Assembly: GCF_905171775.1 (NCBI RefSeq)
Contig: NC_053490.1
Span: forward strand, 89,893,839-89,957,838
Direction: 5' to 3'
Length of the DNA: 64,000 nt
Source of the DNA: Rana temporaria
Lineage: Eukaryota; Chordata; Amphibia; Anura; Ranidae
The notes beneath the pieces are model-generated. The model searched no databases, was not told where the DNA came from, and saw only the letters and a list, made by a program, of their open reading frames with translations. Shown here one piece after another: positions 50,950-61,235 of the stretch (position 1 is its first letter; the number at the start of each line of letters is the position of its first letter). Both the position numbers and the translations under genes were made by a program.

Positions 50950-51990
50950 TGTGTGATAGATATCTATCTATATTATATAATTTTTTAATTTATTTAGGAA
51001 TACATTTCTGAATTGAAATTTTCAACAACGATATATACCTAAGTGTGCAGAGGCAGGCTGCCCCTTCAAGGCTTGCATCAAAACCTTTGATTTAGGCACA
51101 TTGTAAAGCAGAATGCAATAGTGGTTACTAGTATTGCAATGTTTATCAAACAAACATAGTGTGTGATATTCCTGAAGGGCTCAACCTTTCCACCACTACA
51201 ATTTATTTTATTTCGATTTTTTTTTTTTTATGTAAGGGTGTTTAATAGTAAGGAAAAGGGTATGTATTAACAGCATTAATGCATGCATACAAAGACAAAC
51301 TGTAGTAGGACATAAGACATACAAAGTGATAAGTAGGAGTAGTCTCGTTGAGATAGCATATACATGAAAAATATGTTCTACAAACATTTGGTGAGCAATG
51401 AGTTGTAAAAACAGATGGGAGTAAGAGTCATAGTTGCAGACTGTACACAAGTGCAAGCTAGTATAGCCAAACCCATATGATCAGAATGTAACCAGTTGGA
51501 AAAAATACTAAAACGAGAACCAAATATGTCTTGCACCACATCTAATCCAAGAACATGTAAAACTTGGCAGTACCCAAAAACGTAGCGGAGCAAGAGGGAG
51601 TACAAGACACTGTTCCCACCACTACATTTAAACAAAGGAGGTAACAGATGGTGCAGAAATGGAGGGGGGGGGGGGGCAAGCAAGGGGTCCAGCAGTGACA
51701 ATATTTATACCAGTGTTAAGTTATACCCTGCGAGTTTGAAGATGAGCAGAGCTGGTAAATTTTAACTTGGGTGCTCCATGTTGCAATGAAAGTCCTGTAC
51801 CGATCATATAGACCAGCTTTCCGGTTTACTTGTGATACAAGATGTGGCCATATACACAATTGGCTAGACCCGCATGATTCAAAGAAAAACATGGAGAATT
51901 GGAAATAATGTATGTAGCGAAAAACGGTCTGGAGTGGGACAGAGTGAAAAAAGCAAAGCGAGCGAGTGGGAAATGGCCCAGTGTATGAAG
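50950..51990. other. mipep intron 10, no gene
   Basis: AT-rich intron with poly-T (51219-51230) and poly-G (51665-51675) runs. Nothing else supported. Confidence 0.4.
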
Positions 51991-52620
51991 GCATTGCAAG
52001 AGGGCAATGGGACGGAATGCAGAAATTTGAGAGCAAGGAAAAGGGTCAGAATTAGGGATGAGCTCCGGTGTGTTCGCACACTCCTCGTGCAGAGCCGGTC
52101 AGGAAGACCGCACGGCGCTGCGCTAATCACAGGCAGTGAGACATTGTCCCGATACGCGGCTGCAGAGATCGGGAAATGTCTCGCTGGCTGTGATTAGCGC
52201 AGTGCCGACTTTCTGGCGGGCTCTGTATGTGGAGTGTGCAAACACACCGGAGCTCATCCCTAGTCAGAATGCAGGAATCCAAAAACAAGAGGGACATGGA
52301 CAGAATGCAGGAACTGGAGAATGAGGGGAGAAGACACAATGCAGGAATTGGAGAGCAAGGATAAGATTGGAACAGAATGCAGAAATTGGAGAACAAGGGG
52401 AAATTGAGAAAACAATTGGAAATAGGACCAAATAAGAAATTGGAGAACAGGGGAATGGAAGAATTGCAGTAATAGACCAGGGGGCGAATCGGATAAAATG
52501 CAGGAATGAAAGAGCAGAAAGGCAAAGAGACCATGCAGGAATCAAGAAGAGAGGGGAATGTGTTAAATCCACAGTACAACATAGACTGGAATACTGGTGG
52601 CTGGGACCAAGACCAGACTA
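51990..52620. repeat. Degenerate minisatellite, AGAATGCAGGAATTGGAGA units
   Basis: Irregular repeats of ACAGAATGCAGGAATTGGAG followed by an A/G-rich spacer, interrupted by the 210-bp element at 52053-52262. Confidence 0.7.
52053..52262. mobile_element. Nonautonomous hAT-like MITE, 210 bp
   Basis: Starts TAGGGATGAGCTCCGGTGTG and ends CACACCGGAGCTCATCCCTA, nearly perfect TIRs. 8-bp duplication GTCAGAAT at 52045-52052 and 52263-52270. Complete reference copy for 35158-35354. Confidence 0.93.
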
Positions 52621-53267
52621 AGGCGGTGTTGTATGTAGGAGCAAAGAACAAGAGGTGAATGGGATAGAGTATGTATGGCAGAGAACAAGGATGGGGGAGG
52701 CATTAAATGGTCCAACTGGAAGGGCAGAGTAGTGTGGAGAGAGGTTAATGGGCCATATAGGCAATTGAGAAAATGTCCAGTGTGGGTTGATGTACAAAAA
52801 ATTTGCGGCTTGCTCATTTACAAAAGAGCAGTTGTTAAAGCTGCACAAAAAATGTAAGGAAATTTGAAGCGACAGTGAAGGAAACCAGACCCGAGAAGTA
52901 ATGTGTCAAGAAATAAGTCGAAGAATCTACATCTAAACAAACTAAGCCCGTTTCATCTTTTCTGTAGATGCTTTTTTCCACCTTCCCCACCTCCATCGTC
53001 TTAATCTGAAACCTGAGGCGGAAAGAGGGACCTATAGCAAATGATTCATATACAAGTTCTACAACCCTGCTGATTCTCCGCATGTCATTTTCAGTAACTA
53101 TTCTAGCTTGAAGCCTCTAATCCTGTAACTGCATGTTTAACAAACTCTGGAGGCAGACAGGCAAAGCCGGCACAATCAGTGTTACAGAAAAGTTACAGTA
53201 ATTGCTTGGCCTCGGGAACACTGACAGCCATCTGCTAAGAGCCGTGAAAATTAGTCTATGGGAGGCA

Positions 53268-53281
53268 GTGAATGCCATATA
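53268..53281. repeat. Target-site duplication, left copy (14 bp)
   Basis: GTGAATGCCATATA, repeated at 60458-60471, brackets the Penelope-like element. Confidence 0.93.
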
Positions 53282-53871
53282 GATTAATTAAATTTGGGGA
53301 TAGTGGCGCTGCTTGTGTTTTATGTTAGAGTATCCACAAGATGTCCTATATTATAAGGTGTTGTTATAAGGCGATGTTATATTTGTAGGGGAGCTCCAAT
53401 TACTAGGAGAGACCAATGAAAGTGGGTCTCCTAGACCTTATTATCGTTTGTCCAAACGACCAGGTGCTACCCTCTATTATTGCTTATAATCCACACTGGT
53501 GTCCCAATGATCCGTTGGTTCTTCCAGTGGAATTAGTGCGTGTACTTCAGAGGGAGTGTGAAACCAGCCAGTAAGTTTAAATTGTAATTCTGGTAATGTC
53601 CTGTGTGCTAGGTATCGCAAGTGCTTTTAAAATATAGCCTTGAAGTGATAGTATGTGCAATATATGCTCAATTCCGATATTTCGTGATATCCAAATAAAA
53701 TATATGAAACACAAAAGATATGTATAGAGTGTCCCCCAGGGCACTGTAAGTGAAAATTGAAAATTTTTTCCACCCTATGGTGGCTAAACAAATAGTAAAA
53801 AGTGTCAACCAAACAATATGTGTATAGTTGGTGCCTAATTCCAGGGCACTGTGCAGGCAAGTAATAAAGAT
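53282..53871 (-). repeat. Penelope-like terminal direct repeat (3' side in element sense), 590 bp
   Basis: Starts GATTAATTAAATTTGGGG and ends GTAATAAAGAT. Appears identical to 59868-60457 wherever I compared them. The 77-codon frame inside is present in both copies and is not a recognised protein. Confidence 0.93.
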
Positions 53872-56330
53872 TGTATAGTGAACTTTCGTATGGGTCACTT
53901 CTGCCAAGTAGTGAAAAAACAATATATATATATATATGTGAAGAAAAAATAATAAAAATATTGCCAAAAAATACAATGCTGTTCGATTAAGACCACCCAC
54001 AAGAAGTATCAAGCCTGATACAAGGATTAAATGCAAAGCGACAATTGTTACATAAAATGGAATAAACAAATATAGATAATTATATAAACTAACTGTGGTT
54101 ATTTGAAAACACAGTCCCAATAAGAAGTGAACATGTGAGGAGTGAAGTGGAGTGACCAAGTTCACATGTACAAAAAATCAAAAATTGATGAGCATAGACA
54201 CCCCGCTGTGGGTGTAAACAGAAGTGTTGCTAGAGAAACCTCTTAATTGATTAAGATCTCAAAGACCAAACAATAGTTCAGTTTGGAAACAATGTGACAC
54301 TAGTATTAAAAGTACATGATTGGAAAAACAAGATAGTGACTTCATGTGATTTTCTTCTTAGTTGATTTTAACGTGACTTTTGTGCTCCCCCTGTTGGGTC
54401 CCCACTCACCGAATGTTGGCACCCCTAGGGGCAAAAGGCAATGGTGGTGGTACCTCGATAGTTGTTGTTGTGCTGGTGTGTAAAACGGCAGAGCAATGCT
54501 TTATCACCTCTCCAGAGGGGGAGGGAAGGAAATCCAAGCAGCTTCCAGGTGTCCAAAGGATAATGATTAAAGGAGAAAAAAAGAAAAAATCCACATAGCG
54601 TGACACTGCGTTTGTAAAAGAAAAAGACCATTCGTCTTTATTTAAAAAATTGTAAGTTGGTGGTATAACAAACCGATCACCAATCCCAAATCCCCGTGGG
54701 ATATATGTACAGGTATGCTATTTTAGGAAACCACTTCCATGGAATAAAAAAGGGTTTTTTTGAAGATCAGAAGACCAATCAAAAAAAGGACTTTGCAAAA
54801 AAATATATAATATAAAAAAAGGTAAAATGCAAAATAGAGGCACAATAAGCCCTGTTAGCTGTTCCTACTCTCGAGCTAACTAGCGAAGCCTGTGCCAAAC
54901 GGAGCCGCCGTGCAGCAAGCAAAGAGCGTCCGTGGTTTCCCTTGTCAGGCGAATCGCGGCTCGGAGGACAGCGATGCAGTCAGCTGATGGGCCGTGCGTA
55001 CGTGTGTGCTTGCGTCAATGGTCACCTGACGCGTTTCGTCGGTTGACGTTCTCAAAGGTGATTCAAGCTGACAGACGTACGCTCGTGTTTTATATACACG
55101 GCTATGGATGTGTCCCGCCTTTCGTGAGGAAATTGAATGGCTGGCTCTACGATTACTTTAACCCCTTTAGTCCTCCCATCCATTACCCTTGGTATAATCC
55201 AATAGTATTAGGGGGAAGGACACAGCCGGCGCCGTAGGCAAAAATAGTTCTTTCTGTTAATGATTATGCTGAGCAATTTAAACAGTTATTGATACCCCAG
55301 TATGAACATGAAAACAGTAAAATCCGTGAAATAAAAATCCATTGTACTGCAATCATTCTTATGCAGATACACATCATATAATAATGGAAAAAAGAGGAAG
55401 AAAGAATAATTGTTGAATAATAATATTTAGACTTGTATATATATATAACCTCATTAATTAAATAGTTTCCCTGCCCTGTGATGTCAAGGTGAGATATTAT
55501 GCAGAGTGTATGAGGTGATAATGGTTGGAATGTATGACTCAAATCAGTGTCAGGGGATCCTATTATGATTACACAATTCTCCAATACTATGCATGTTTCT
55601 GTGCAGGGACTTTCATACATTTATAGTATATTATCTCATGTATATGGTGGGCAAGCTTTTGGTGAGAGAACCCATTATTCGCCGTGGTTTAAAAAGGGGT
55701 GGGGGTTTATGTCCCCACTCAGCATTATATTATCATCCCAGGCGATCTATTTAGATGAATAATCTATATGCAGGGAGGAAAAGGAGAGAATGGTTTAATA
55801 GTTCTCTCTCGGATTAGTGTACCAGGGACTTATTCAAGAAAATTTTTTACATAAATAAGAGACACAAATTATATGTATGAAATGCTACAACCTATGTGAT
55901 CTAGATTTAGAAAAGTGCCTTTTACTTGTTTCAGATTGATGCCAGTAACTTGTAGAAGGAATATTTAGGAGCCCCATGGCTATTTATGGGATATAGCCAC
56001 CTCCTATCTAAGAATGGGGGATGTTATGGGCCAAAGCCCATTTCTATTAGTTAAGGTAGAATAGTTTGAACATTTTTTCATATTTGGTTTTTTATATGGT
56101 AACTTTATTTGCTTTTATCAAGCTTAGTCTGGACAGAAGAAATCGATGTTTCTAGGTTGGAGTTCATCTATTAATTCTGTTTGTTCCATTTTATCAGAGA
56201 ATGCTCTTAGTAGAAAGATTTTTTGTATATTTTTTATATGGGATAGATCAGGGGATACGTTTCATCTGAAGTATTGTTGGTAGAGATCAGATCTCCAATG
56301 GGGTATCTAGTTGAGGTGGTCTTCTTCTTG
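53872..56330 (-). other. Long untranslated region of the Penelope-like element
   Basis: 2.46 kb between the ORF2 stop and the 3' terminal repeat with no recognisable coding sequence. It holds a hammerhead-like motif at 55022-55061 and the ACATAGCGTGACACTGCG segment found in altered form at 27410. Whether it is all original or includes a nested insertion could not be settled. Confidence 0.6.
55022..55061 (-). ncRNA. Hammerhead-ribozyme-like motif in the Penelope-like element
   Basis: Minus strand: stem I TCACCT (55061-55056), core-like TTGAGAA (55055-55049; consensus CTGANGA, two deviations), one unpaired C, and stem II GTC, loop AACC, GAC. Then GAA (55037-55035), palindromic ACGCGT (55034-55029), putative cleavage C55028, and closing stem I AGGTGA (55027-55022). 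Stem I is a perfect 6 bp. It lies outside the terminal repeats, unlike many described Penelope hammerheads. Confidence 0.6.
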
Positions 56331-58829
56331 TTAGAAATTGGAAATGAAGCAATTCAAATCTATGTCTAAGTTTAGGCCTCTGGGCGCTAGAGATCCCATC
56401 TTGTGTATCCATCTTGTTTCGTTTTGTGACACTTGTACTCGTTTATTGCCACCCCGCCAGTGATCCTTGATCATATCGATCCCAAAGAAGGTCATACAAC
56501 TCGGGTCTTTGTGATGTTTCTCTGCGAAGTGTCTCGAGAGGCTGTGCTTGGAAAAGCCTTTTTTTATATTTCTTATATGTTCTCGGATTCTTACACGCAG
56601 GGCCCTGGTAGTACGGCCTATATATTGTAGGTGGCATGGGCACTCTATAACATAAGTCACGTGCGTGCTATTGCACGTGATTAGTTCTTTTATTTGATAC
56701 TCTTGGTTATATACTGTGGATTTAAATGTGGTTTTTTTCCGGGGTTGAGGACGGTTAGTTCTGCATGGGAGGCAACGTTGACACCTATAGAAGCCTTTAA
56801 GGTCTGGGCATATGTTGATGTTCTGGGGGGGATCTAATACATTATGCACGAGATGTGTCCTTAAGGTAGGAGCTCTTCGATAGATGAACTTAGGTCGAGG
56901 TGGAAGAATGTTGGCTAGTGTTCTGTCTTCTCTGAGGATGGGCCAGTACTTTCTAAAAATCTTCTCCACTTGTTGATACTGGTTATTGAATCCAGTGATA
57001 AAGGATAGATCCATTTTTGGTACTGTTATGGATTTCCTTGTCTTCAGCAGTGTTTCCCTGTCCATTAATCTGATGTTGTTCTTTAGTTTGGTTAATAGAT
57101 CTTCTTTATACCCTTTTTCGAGGAATCTCTTAATGAGTACTTCTGCTTGGATATCATAATCTTCTAATCGTCGACAGTTTCTCCTAACTCTCAGCAGTTG
57201 TCCCTTTGGGATATTACCTATCCACTGAGGGTGATGGCAACTGGAGGTGGATATGTATCCGTTTCTGTCGGTTTTTTTGAAGAATGTTTTTGTGCAGAGC
57301 TCCCCATTGTGTTTAAAGATCTGTAGATCCAGATAGTCAACAGACTGATCATGCCATTTCCCCGTAAAGGTTATACCAAATGGATTGTTATTTAATTCCT
57401 GTATGAAGGTTTTTAGGCTGTCTTCTGTCCCATCCCAGAGAATGATAAGATCATCTATATATCTTCTGTAGTGTCGTAACTGAGGTATAGTCTGCCCATA
57501 TATATGTTCTGATTCCCACATGTCCATAAATAAGTTAGCAACACTTGGGGCGTAGCGAGCCCCCATCGCTACGCCCTTCTTTTGTACATAGAACTGTTTC
57601 TTGTACCAAAAGTGGTTATTTTCCATGGCCATTTTCAAACCCTCTAATATAAATGTTACTTGTTCTTGTCTCATTTCAGTAAGTTCATGCAATGCCTTTT
57701 CCACTCCTTTTAGTCCATCTTGTTGCCTTATGCTTGTATATAACGAGTCCACATCTATTGTTGCCAATAGTAGATTCTCAGTGTTCTTGATGCTCCCTAA
57801 TTCTACCATTAGTTGAGTACCATCCTTCAAATGGGATCTCCCTTTTGTTACCAGTGGTTTGAGGAATTGGTCCAGGTATTCTCCCAAACGCGAAAAAATG
57901 GAATTTATACCGCTTACGATCGGTCTTCCTGGCGGTTTCTGTAGTCTTTTATGAATTTTAGGCACCTGATATATGACTGGTGTCTTAGTGGACTCAGATA
58001 TCAGATACTTCGCCTCTTTGGTGTTCAGGATCCCCAGTCTTACTCCCTTCTTGACATATTTGGATAATTGTTTTTTATATGTGGGTCCAGGGTTCTTCTT
58101 TAACTTCACATATGTGTCAGGTACATTTAACAAATTCTCCATTTCAGCTTCATAGTCAGTTTTATTGAGTATAACTAGTCCCCCTCCCTTATCCGCCGGT
58201 CTTATAACTACTTCCTTCTTCTCTCCAATTTGTTTTATTGTTTTCCAAATATTCTTATTGCCTTTCAATTGCTTTTTTTCCAATGTCTCAATGTCTTTTT
58301 CCACCATCTTCCTAAAGGCACTGAGGCATTGGTTTCCAGGGGTTTTCGGGTTGTATAGCGATTTGTTTTTTAAATTGGTGTGTACGTACACCTTGGGTTC
58401 TGGCAACCGTGCATCTTTATTTAGGGTAAAATGTTTTTTAAGGTTTAACTTCCTCATAAATTTTTGTAGATCTATATATGTGTCAAATTTGTTTAAGGTC
58501 TTTTCAGGGGCAAATTTTAGGCCGAGATCTAGTGCTTTCCATTCCTCATCTGAAAAAATGGCACTGCTGAGATTATAAATCCCCTCCCCTAGTACTCTCT
58601 TTGCCTTTTTCTTCTGCCCCCCTCTCTTTCCTCTTGTGCGTCTCCTCTTGGTTGGTACCACTCCATAGTAGTGTCCGCTCTCTCCCAATTCGGAGTCCGG
58701 CCTGGTCTCCCATTCATTGATTGATTCCGTTGGGTGTATTGGTCTGTAGGTTCTTGATGTCTTTCTCTGTCTCTCGGTGTGTTCTCCCATCCATTGGCTC
58801 CTCCTCGATTCCTGATGTGTCCTGCCCAC
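56331..58829 (-). CDS. Penelope-like ORF2: reverse transcriptase plus GIY-YIG endonuclease
   Basis: 832 codons from the first ATG. A basic N-terminus (61-78) precedes the Penelope signature YNLSSAIFSDEEW (85-97). RT motifs: ADKGGGLVIL (212-221), VPKIHK (289-294), GRPIVSGINS (301-310), motif A ATIDVDSLYTSI (356-367), motif B GVAMGARYAPSVANLFM (419-435), and catalytic YIDD (457-460). A linker carries Cys674, Cys683, Cys686 and Cys689 (probable zinc-binding). The GIY-YIG nuclease follows: VTYVIEC with CPC inside the core (730-732), YIG (736-738), Arg-rich LRVRIREH, a HSLSRHFAEKHH histidine cluster and the terminal APRGLN. RT and nuclease together carry out target-primed insertion. All key residues look intact. 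The first about 80 codons overlap ORF1, so the true start is uncertain. Confidence 0.95.
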   Translation of the reverse strand: MGRTHQESRRSQWMGEHTERQRKTSRTYRPIHPTESINEWETRPDSELGESGHYYGVVPTKRRRTRGKRGGQKKKAKRVLGEGIYNLSSAIFSDEEWKALDLGLKFAPEKTLNKFDTYIDLQKFMRKLNLKKHFTLNKDARLPEPKVYVHTNLKNKSLYNPKTPGNQCLSAFRKMVEKDIETLEKKQLKGNKNIWKTIKQIGEKKEVVIRPADKGGGLVILNKTDYEAEMENLLNVPDTYVKLKKNPGPTYKKQLSKYVKKGVRLGILNTKEAKYLISESTKTPVIYQVPKIHKRLQKPPGRPIVSGINSIFSRLGEYLDQFLKPLVTKGRSHLKDGTQLMVELGSIKNTENLLLATIDVDSLYTSIRQQDGLKGVEKALHELTEMRQEQVTFILEGLKMAMENNHFWYKKQFYVQKKGVAMGARYAPSVANLFMDMWESEHIYGQTIPQLRHYRRYIDDLIILWDGTEDSLKTFIQELNNNPFGITFTGKWHDQSVDYLDLQIFKHNGELCTKTFFKKTDRNGYISTSSCHHPQWIGNIPKGQLLRVRRNCRRLEDYDIQAEVLIKRFLEKGYKEDLLTKLKNNIRLMDRETLLKTRKSITVPKMDLSFITGFNNQYQQVEKIFRKYWPILREDRTLANILPPRPKFIYRRAPTLRTHLVHNVLDPPQNINICPDLKGFYRCQRCLPCRTNRPQPRKKTTFKSTVYNQEYQIKELITCNSTHVTYVIECPCHLQYIGRTTRALRVRIREHIRNIKKGFSKHSLSRHFAEKHHKDPSCMTFFGIDMIKDHWRGGNKRVQVSQNETRWIHKMGSLAPRGLNLDIDLNCFISNF

Positions 58830-59740
58830 CGGGGGTTCCTGTATGTAGTATTGGATTGTCGTCTCCCTTGGGGTCTGTTGTTGTGATTTCCTCTCTGAAA
58901 ACCCCCAATTTCAGTTCGTTCTCTTTGATAGGGATGTTGTCTCCCTACTCCATATCCCATATTTGGGGATCTGTACCTTCTAGGGGTGTTATGATGTTCA
59001 ATATTGCCTCTTCCAGACTCTCGTCTTCTTCTTGGTTCTCTTATGTCTGTTCTTGATCTTGTATGTAGGTGGGTGTCATTTCTTGGCTGTTGTTCTGGGG
59101 TCAGTTCAAATCTTAGTCTAGGTCTACCGTCCATTTCTTCTGGTTCAATATCCTCTAAGTCCTCACTTGAGCTTTCAGACAGGGAGTTTTCATCTATTTC
59201 AAGGAGGCAGTCGTCCTCTACTTGCCACTTGTATACTTTGTTGTTCTTATAGTCCAGTACATCCCTTTTAAACTTTTTTTGTTTTTTTAGTTGTATGTCA
59301 GTGTCATATTTTTTTATGTGAGTTTGAAGCTGTATCTCTTTTTCTTTATATTCAGGTTTGCTGGTAAAGGGAACTAGAGAATTTTTTAGGTCTACTATTT
59401 GTGATTCCACTCCTTTAAGTTTGATTTGTCTTCTCTTTATGATAGTCTGTAACAGGTCGCTTTCACATTTGCTGAAGAACTGGAACCATTTTTCTGTCAA
59501 TGCTGGATCATTTAGATGGTCATTCGGGTTTACATCCCATCTCAAGCGTCTAGGTGTTATTTCTTCTTTTACATAGGTTTCAAGGGTGGCTATATCCCAC
59601 CAAACCCTTAACTGTTTCTCTAGTGCATGTTTCAGTTGTTTTAACAGACTTTCCATATCTTGTTTTGTGTTTACTTGTTCCTGGCTGAAAATACCTCCTA
59701 CATCGATATTTCTGTTTGACATATAGCCAAAAATGTCCAT
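58589..59740 (-). CDS. Penelope-like ORF1, uncharacterised basic coiled-coil-like protein
   Basis: 383 codons starting 127 bp inside the 5' terminal repeat boundary. The N-terminal half is rich in Leu, Lys and Glu with heptad-like spacing (MESLLKQLKHALEKQL, then QIKLKGVESQIVDLKNSL), suggesting a coiled coil. An acidic patch (ESSSEDLEDIEPEE, about 193-206) is followed by an Arg/Gly/Asn-rich, probably disordered RNA-binding tail (RRRESGRGN, GRRKRQREY). No domain is recognised. It precedes ORF2 and overlaps it by about 240 nt in a different frame. By position it may be a nucleic-acid chaperone like LINE ORF1p, which is inference. Confidence 0.8.
   Translation of the reverse strand: MDIFGYMSNRNIDVGGIFSQEQVNTKQDMESLLKQLKHALEKQLRVWWDIATLETYVKEEITPRRLRWDVNPNDHLNDPALTEKWFQFFSKCESDLLQTIIKRRQIKLKGVESQIVDLKNSLVPFTSKPEYKEKEIQLQTHIKKYDTDIQLKKQKKFKRDVLDYKNNKVYKWQVEDDCLLEIDENSLSESSSEDLEDIEPEEMDGRPRLRFELTPEQQPRNDTHLHTRSRTDIREPRRRRESGRGNIEHHNTPRRYRSPNMGYGVGRQHPYQRERTEIGGFQRGNHNNRPQGRRQSNTTYRNPRWAGHIRNRGGANGWENTPRDRERHQEPTDQYTQRNQSMNGRPGRTPNWERADTTMEWYQPRGDAQEEREGGRRKRQREY
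58616..58622 (-). promoter_or_regulatory. Candidate -1 ribosomal frameshift heptamer
   Basis: On the minus strand ORF1 reads GAG GGG GGC, giving G_GGG_GGC, an X_XXY_YYZ slippery heptamer, 24 nt before the ORF1 stop (58591-58589). A -1 slip enters the ORF2 frame (GGG GGG CAG). No downstream pseudoknot was established. Confidence 0.4.
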
Positions 59741-59867
59741 AGCTGCAGATCTAAATTCAACTAAGTTAGTTGTTAGAAAGATGGATTGGGGGGATCAGCG
59801 CTTAGGAAAAAAAGGGTTATTTAAGCTGCTGCCTCCCTGACAGGTTTCAAAGAAACCTGGAAGTGAA

Positions 59868-60457
59868 GATTAATTAAATTTGGGGATAGTGGCGCTGCTT
59901 GTGTTTTATGTTAGAGTATCCACAAGATGTCCTATATTATAAGGTGTTGTTATAAGGCGATGTTATATTTGTAGGGGAGCTCCAATTACTAGGAGAGACC
60001 AATGAAAGTGGGTCTCCTAGACCTTATTATCGTTTGTCCAAACGACCAGGTGCTACCCTCTATTATTGCTTATAATCCACACTGGTGTCCCAATGATCCG
60101 TTGGTTCTTCCAGTGGAATTAGTGCGTGTACTTCAGAGGGAGTGTGAAACCAGCCAGTAAGTTTAAATTGTAATTCTGGTAATGTCCTGTGTGCTAGGTA
60201 TCGCAAGTGCTTTTAAAATATAGCCTTGAAGTGATAGTATGTGCAATATATGCTCAATTCCGATATTTCGTGATATCCAAATAAAATATATGAAACACAA
60301 AAGATATGTATAGAGTGTCCCCCAGGGCACTGTAAGTGAAAATTGAAAATTTTTTCCACCCTATGGTGGCTAAACAAATAGTAAAAAGTGTCAACCAAAC
60401 AATATGTGTATAGTTGGTGCCTAATTCCAGGGCACTGTGCAGGCAAGTAATAAAGAT
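59868..60457 (-). repeat. Penelope-like terminal direct repeat (5' side in element sense), 590 bp
   Basis: Copy of 53282-53871 at offset 6586 with no indel. The 127-bp leader to the ORF1 ATG follows on the minus strand. Confidence 0.93.
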
Positions 60458-60471
60458 GTGAATGCCATATA
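60458..60471. repeat. Target-site duplication, right copy (14 bp)
   Basis: GTGAATGCCATATA. The next base differs between the flanks (G at 53282 is element, C at 60472 is host). Confidence 0.93.
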
Positions 60472-60551
60472 CATCTCTGACTAATGCAGTTTCATTTCTG
60501 TAGGAAGTAGCCAAATATTGCCTTTTGCTTGCGGAGCGGCTCATGTGCGGA

Positions 60552-60960
60552 GAATCTTGAAGGGGAACCCCCGCAAAAAAAAAAAATTTGCGTGAGGTTC
60601 CCCCCAGGATGATACCAAGCCCTTCGGTCTGGTATGGATCTTAAGGGGAATCCCCCACACCGAAAAAAAAACAGCGTGGGGGTTCCCCCAGGATCCATAC
60701 CAGACCCTTATCCGAGCACGCAGCCCGGCAGGTCAGGAAGGGGGGCGAGCGCCCCCCCCTACACCGTACCAGGCCACATGCCCTCTACATAGGGGGGGGG
60801 GGGTTGGTGCTTTGGGGCAGGGGGGCCATGCGCCCCCCTCCCCAAAGCACCTTGCCACCATGATGGGGACAAGGGCCTCTTCCTGACAACCCTGGCTGTT
60901 GGTTGTCTGGGTCTGCGGGTGGTGGGCTTATTGGAATCTGAGAGCCCCCTTTAATAAGTC
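60552..60960. repeat. Dispersed repeat with GGGGTTCCCCC motifs
   Basis: AAGGGGAACCCCCGC, GGTTCCCCCCAGGAT, GGTCTGGTATGGATCTTAAG and the inverted CAGGATCCATACCAGACCC form self-complementary modules. G- and C-runs follow. Class unknown; no ORF. Confidence 0.5.
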
Positions 60961-61090
60961 TAACACTTTTGCAAAATCCAAGTATACCACGTTCACAGCC
61001 ACGCCTCTTTCCAAGGTTTGTTTGACAACTTCTGTCTTTCATGAATCCATGCTGTCTGTTGCTTTAAAATATTTTTTTCCAGCCAGAACT

Positions 61091-61091
61091 C

Positions 61092-61137
<46 letters not shown>
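61091..61137. repeat. (ATT)n microsatellite
   Basis: About 15 ATT trinucleotides, followed shortly by a poly-A run (61172-61196). Confidence 0.95.
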
Positions 61138-61138
<1 letters not shown>

Positions 61139-61235
61139 TTTTATCATTATTAAAGAGGAAGTAAACCCTCTTAAAAAAAAAAAAAAAAAAAAAAAACCCC
61201 TTGCAAGAAAAAGGCATAATGAGCTAGTATGCATA

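Larger units (their letters stand above)
53282..60457 (-). mobile_element. Complete Penelope-like retroelement, 7176 bp
   Basis: Lies in mipep intron 10 in antisense orientation. Direct terminal repeats of 590 bp (53282-53871 and 59868-60457, constant offset 6586) enclose ORF1 (58589-59740) and an RT plus GIY-YIG ORF2 (56331-58829). A 14-bp target-site duplication flanks it. The RT fused to a C-terminal GIY-YIG nuclease defines Penelope-like elements, and long terminal direct repeats are typical of them. A Cys cluster between RT and nuclease suggests the Neptune lineage (inference). Intact ORFs and matching repeats imply recent insertion, possibly an active family. Confidence 0.95.

Noticed and set aside
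53627..54165. Minus-strand frames of 77 and 165 codons
   Set aside because: They fall in the terminal repeat and untranslated part of the Penelope-like element, are hydrophobic by AT content, and have no recognised domain.
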